Assembly: GCA_041738505.1 (NCBI GenBank)
Contig: JBGSPQ010000043.1
Location: 1 to 40,433, forward strand
Reading direction: 5' to 3'
Source: JBGSPQ01 sp041738505
GTDB lineage: Bacteria; Patescibacteriota; Gracilibacteria; UBA1369
DNA: 40,433 nucleotides
In this document: in pieces, positions 39,003 to 40,433 of the stretch
Position numbering within the stretch: the first letter of the stretch is position 1
How the letters are laid out: each line of letters starts with the position of its first letter
Notes under the pieces: model-generated
The model's input: the letters and a program-made list of their open reading frames with translations, nothing else
Told to the model about the DNA's origin: nothing
The model's database searches: none
Position numbers and translations under genes: made by a program

Positions 39003-40247
39003 ATGATTACCAATTACAAGAAAATCGCTTCTTACGAGGCAAAATCCAATATCGACAAAATCCTCCTGCTGTATTCGGGGGGACTGGATACATCGGTGAT
39101 GATTAAATGGCTGATGGACAAATACAAGGCCGAAGTCACCACTCTTACGGTTAATATCGGGCAGAAGGATGGTGACTTTGAAGAAATCAAACAAAAAGCC
39201 CTTAATCTGGGAGTTAAGAAGGCGCTTTTTGTGGACGCTCAAGAGCAATATGCTCAGGAATGCCTGACGCAGGCGATTAAGGCGAACGCCGATTATCAGG
39301 GAGGGGGCTACCATCTGTTTTGTCCGCTGGGCAGGGTGATGATCGCCAAAATCGCGGTTGAAACAGCCAAACAGGAAGGAATTTGGATAATCGCCCACGG
39401 AGCGACCGGAAAGGGCAACGACCAGATAAGGTTTGATTCGTATGTCACCACGCTTGACCCGTCCATGAAGATTCTGGCTCCGGTGAGGGAATGGCAGCTG
39501 ACCAGAAAAGAGGAAATCGCCTACGCCAAGGAGCATAACATTCCAATCAGCAGTCACAACAAACTCTATTCCTATGACGAAAACCTGTGGGGTAGCTCCG
39601 CGGAAGGGGGTGAGATTGAGGATATTAAACTTTCTCCCGAACTGAATAAAATTTTGATTCAGAACCAGCCGCCGCAAACCTGCCATGACAAGGAATCGGA
39701 AATTGAACTGGAGTTTCTTGGAGGGCTTCCCGTCGCACTGAACGGGCAAAAGATCGATTTGGTTAACCTGATTAAGGCGCTTACGGCCTTGGGTTCCACT
39801 CATGGAATCGGGACCACGTATCTGACGGAGGACAGGATTGTGGGGCTGAAAGTGAGGGGTATATACGAACAGCCGGCCGCCAGGATTCTGATTACCGCCC
39901 ACAAGGAGCTGGAAAAACTGGTCTCAACTTACGAGGAGCTGGAATTTAAAACGTTCGCGGACGCCAAATGGTCGGCGCTCTGCTACAGGGCGCAGTGGTT
40001 TAATCCTCTGATGAACAGCCTTAATTCTTATATGACGGCCGCCAACGCCAAAGTGACGGGCAAAGTAAAGTGCGTGCTTTACAAAGGATGCATTCACGTG
40101 GTTTCGATTGATTCCCCGTATTCGCTGTTGGATGCCGGACTGGTGAGTTTTGACACCTGCGGGTTTAATCAACAGGCTTCCGCGGGATTCATTGAGCATT
40201 ACTCCATGCAGACCAGGATGGCGAATCTGGCTATGAATGGTGAATAA
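39003..40247 (+). CDS. argG: Argininosuccinate synthase
   Basis: The 414-residue protein catalyses ATP-dependent ligation of citrulline and aspartate to argininosuccinate, the penultimate step of arginine synthesis. It has the N-type ATP pyrophosphatase loop YSGGLDTSVMIKWL (about 24-37), GATGKGNDQIRFD (133-145), YSYDENLWGSSAEGGE and GIYEQPAARILITAHKELE. ATG 39003 is chosen because an in-frame ATG at 38973 lies immediately behind the terminator T-tract and would add ten residues not typical of the family. No Shine-Dalgarno sequence. The partner argH is not in the window. Expression is probably controlled by the attenuator directly upstream. Confidence 0.94.
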   Translation: MITNYKKIASYEAKSNIDKILLLYSGGLDTSVMIKWLMDKYKAEVTTLTVNIGQKDGDFEEIKQKALNLGVKKALFVDAQEQYAQECLTQAIKANADYQGGGYHLFCPLGRVMIAKIAVETAKQEGIWIIAHGATGKGNDQIRFDSYVTTLDPSMKILAPVREWQLTRKEEIAYAKEHNIPISSHNKLYSYDENLWGSSAEGGEIEDIKLSPELNKILIQNQPPQTCHDKESEIELEFLGGLPVALNGQKIDLVNLIKALTALGSTHGIGTTYLTEDRIVGLKVRGIYEQPAARILITAHKELEKLVSTYEELEFKTFADAKWSALCYRAQWFNPLMNSLNSYMTAANAKVTGKVKCVLYKGCIHVVSIDSPYSLLDAGLVSFDTCGFNQQASAGFIEHYSMQTRMANLAMNGE

Positions 40248-40315
40248 TGAACGGCGATGGAGCGAGGAGGGCTGTCCTGTATCCCCAGAATTAAAAGAAA
40301 CAAGCAATTCAAGGA

Positions 40316-40375
40316 GCTTTTATTCGAGACGAGGTAAGCTTACACAAGTAAGCGTCCGAGCGAGAATAAAAAAGC
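40316..40375. repeat. Inverted repeat downstream of argG
   Basis: Outer arms GCTTTTATTC (40316-40325) and GAATAAAAAAGC (40364-40375); inner hairpin GCTTAC-ACAA-GTAAGC (40338-40353). Could be a terminator for argG or an extragenic palindromic repeat. No gene is seen in 40248-40433. Confidence 0.45.
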
Positions 40376-40433
40376 GACGCAGACCACAACAAAAACACCC
40401 AATTCATCAAAAGCGAGTATTTCAAGGAAACAA

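Overview
The window looks like a chromosomal segment of a Candidate Phyla Radiation (Patescibacteria) bacterium. This rests on small compact genes, weak or absent Shine-Dalgarno sequences, many hypothetical proteins, AT-rich consensus promoters very close to start codons, and a thin set of recognisable housekeeping genes. Recognisable genes include rpmA, nth, lexA, a Y-family polymerase, mgtE, an AAG glycosylase, argG and tRNA-His. TGA acts as a stop codon (for example after the M23 peptidase gene), so the UGA=Gly code is not used. The exact lineage cannot be read from this window.

Layout. Positions 1-4.5 kb: the edge of a probable transposase, a GC-rich lipoprotein/membrane gene behind a hairpin-rich leader, a secreted HExxH protein, tRNA-His and two unknown genes. 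Positions 4.5-9.7 kb: rpmA, a secreted M23 peptidoglycan hydrolase, a membrane protein, endonuclease III, a PEBP protein and a bactofilin-like membrane protein. Positions 9.7-15 kb: two unknown genes, a WG-repeat protein, an MGMT-like protein, and a lexA plus Y-family polymerase pair with an 18-bp palindrome before the polymerase. Positions 15-24.5 kb: a coiled-coil gene pair, small unknown genes, MgtE, a MEMO-like protein, an SLH-DUF3160 surface protein and a small membrane protein.

Positions 24.5-38.2 kb hold the most unusual part, all on the minus strand. An AAA+ (MoxR-like) ATPase and a metallopeptidase-like/vWA protein are surrounded by seven paralogous proteins that share an N-terminal helical module. 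Four of these proteins (at 25889, 26804, 27559 and 37457) end in a DUF4256-like domain. Its last ~30 residues contain a 19-codon stretch that varies almost only at first and second codon positions, followed by 34 nt identical in all four genes. This is the signature of variable repeats of a diversity-generating retroelement (DGR). No reverse transcriptase or template repeat is in the window, so the DGR core would have to act from elsewhere. Three of the genes share a near-identical promoter, and five share a palindrome overlapping the ribosome-binding site at a fixed 2-nt distance from ATG. The WG-repeat protein 12 kb away appears to carry the same N-terminal module. My reading is a diversified, ATPase/vWA-linked intracellular recognition or conflict system; function is inferred.

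Positions 38.2-40.4 kb: an AAG-type DNA glycosylase and argG. Upstream of argG is an unannotated 22-codon, arginine-rich leader peptide followed by mutually exclusive antiterminator and terminator stems, the layout of a classical arginine transcription attenuator.
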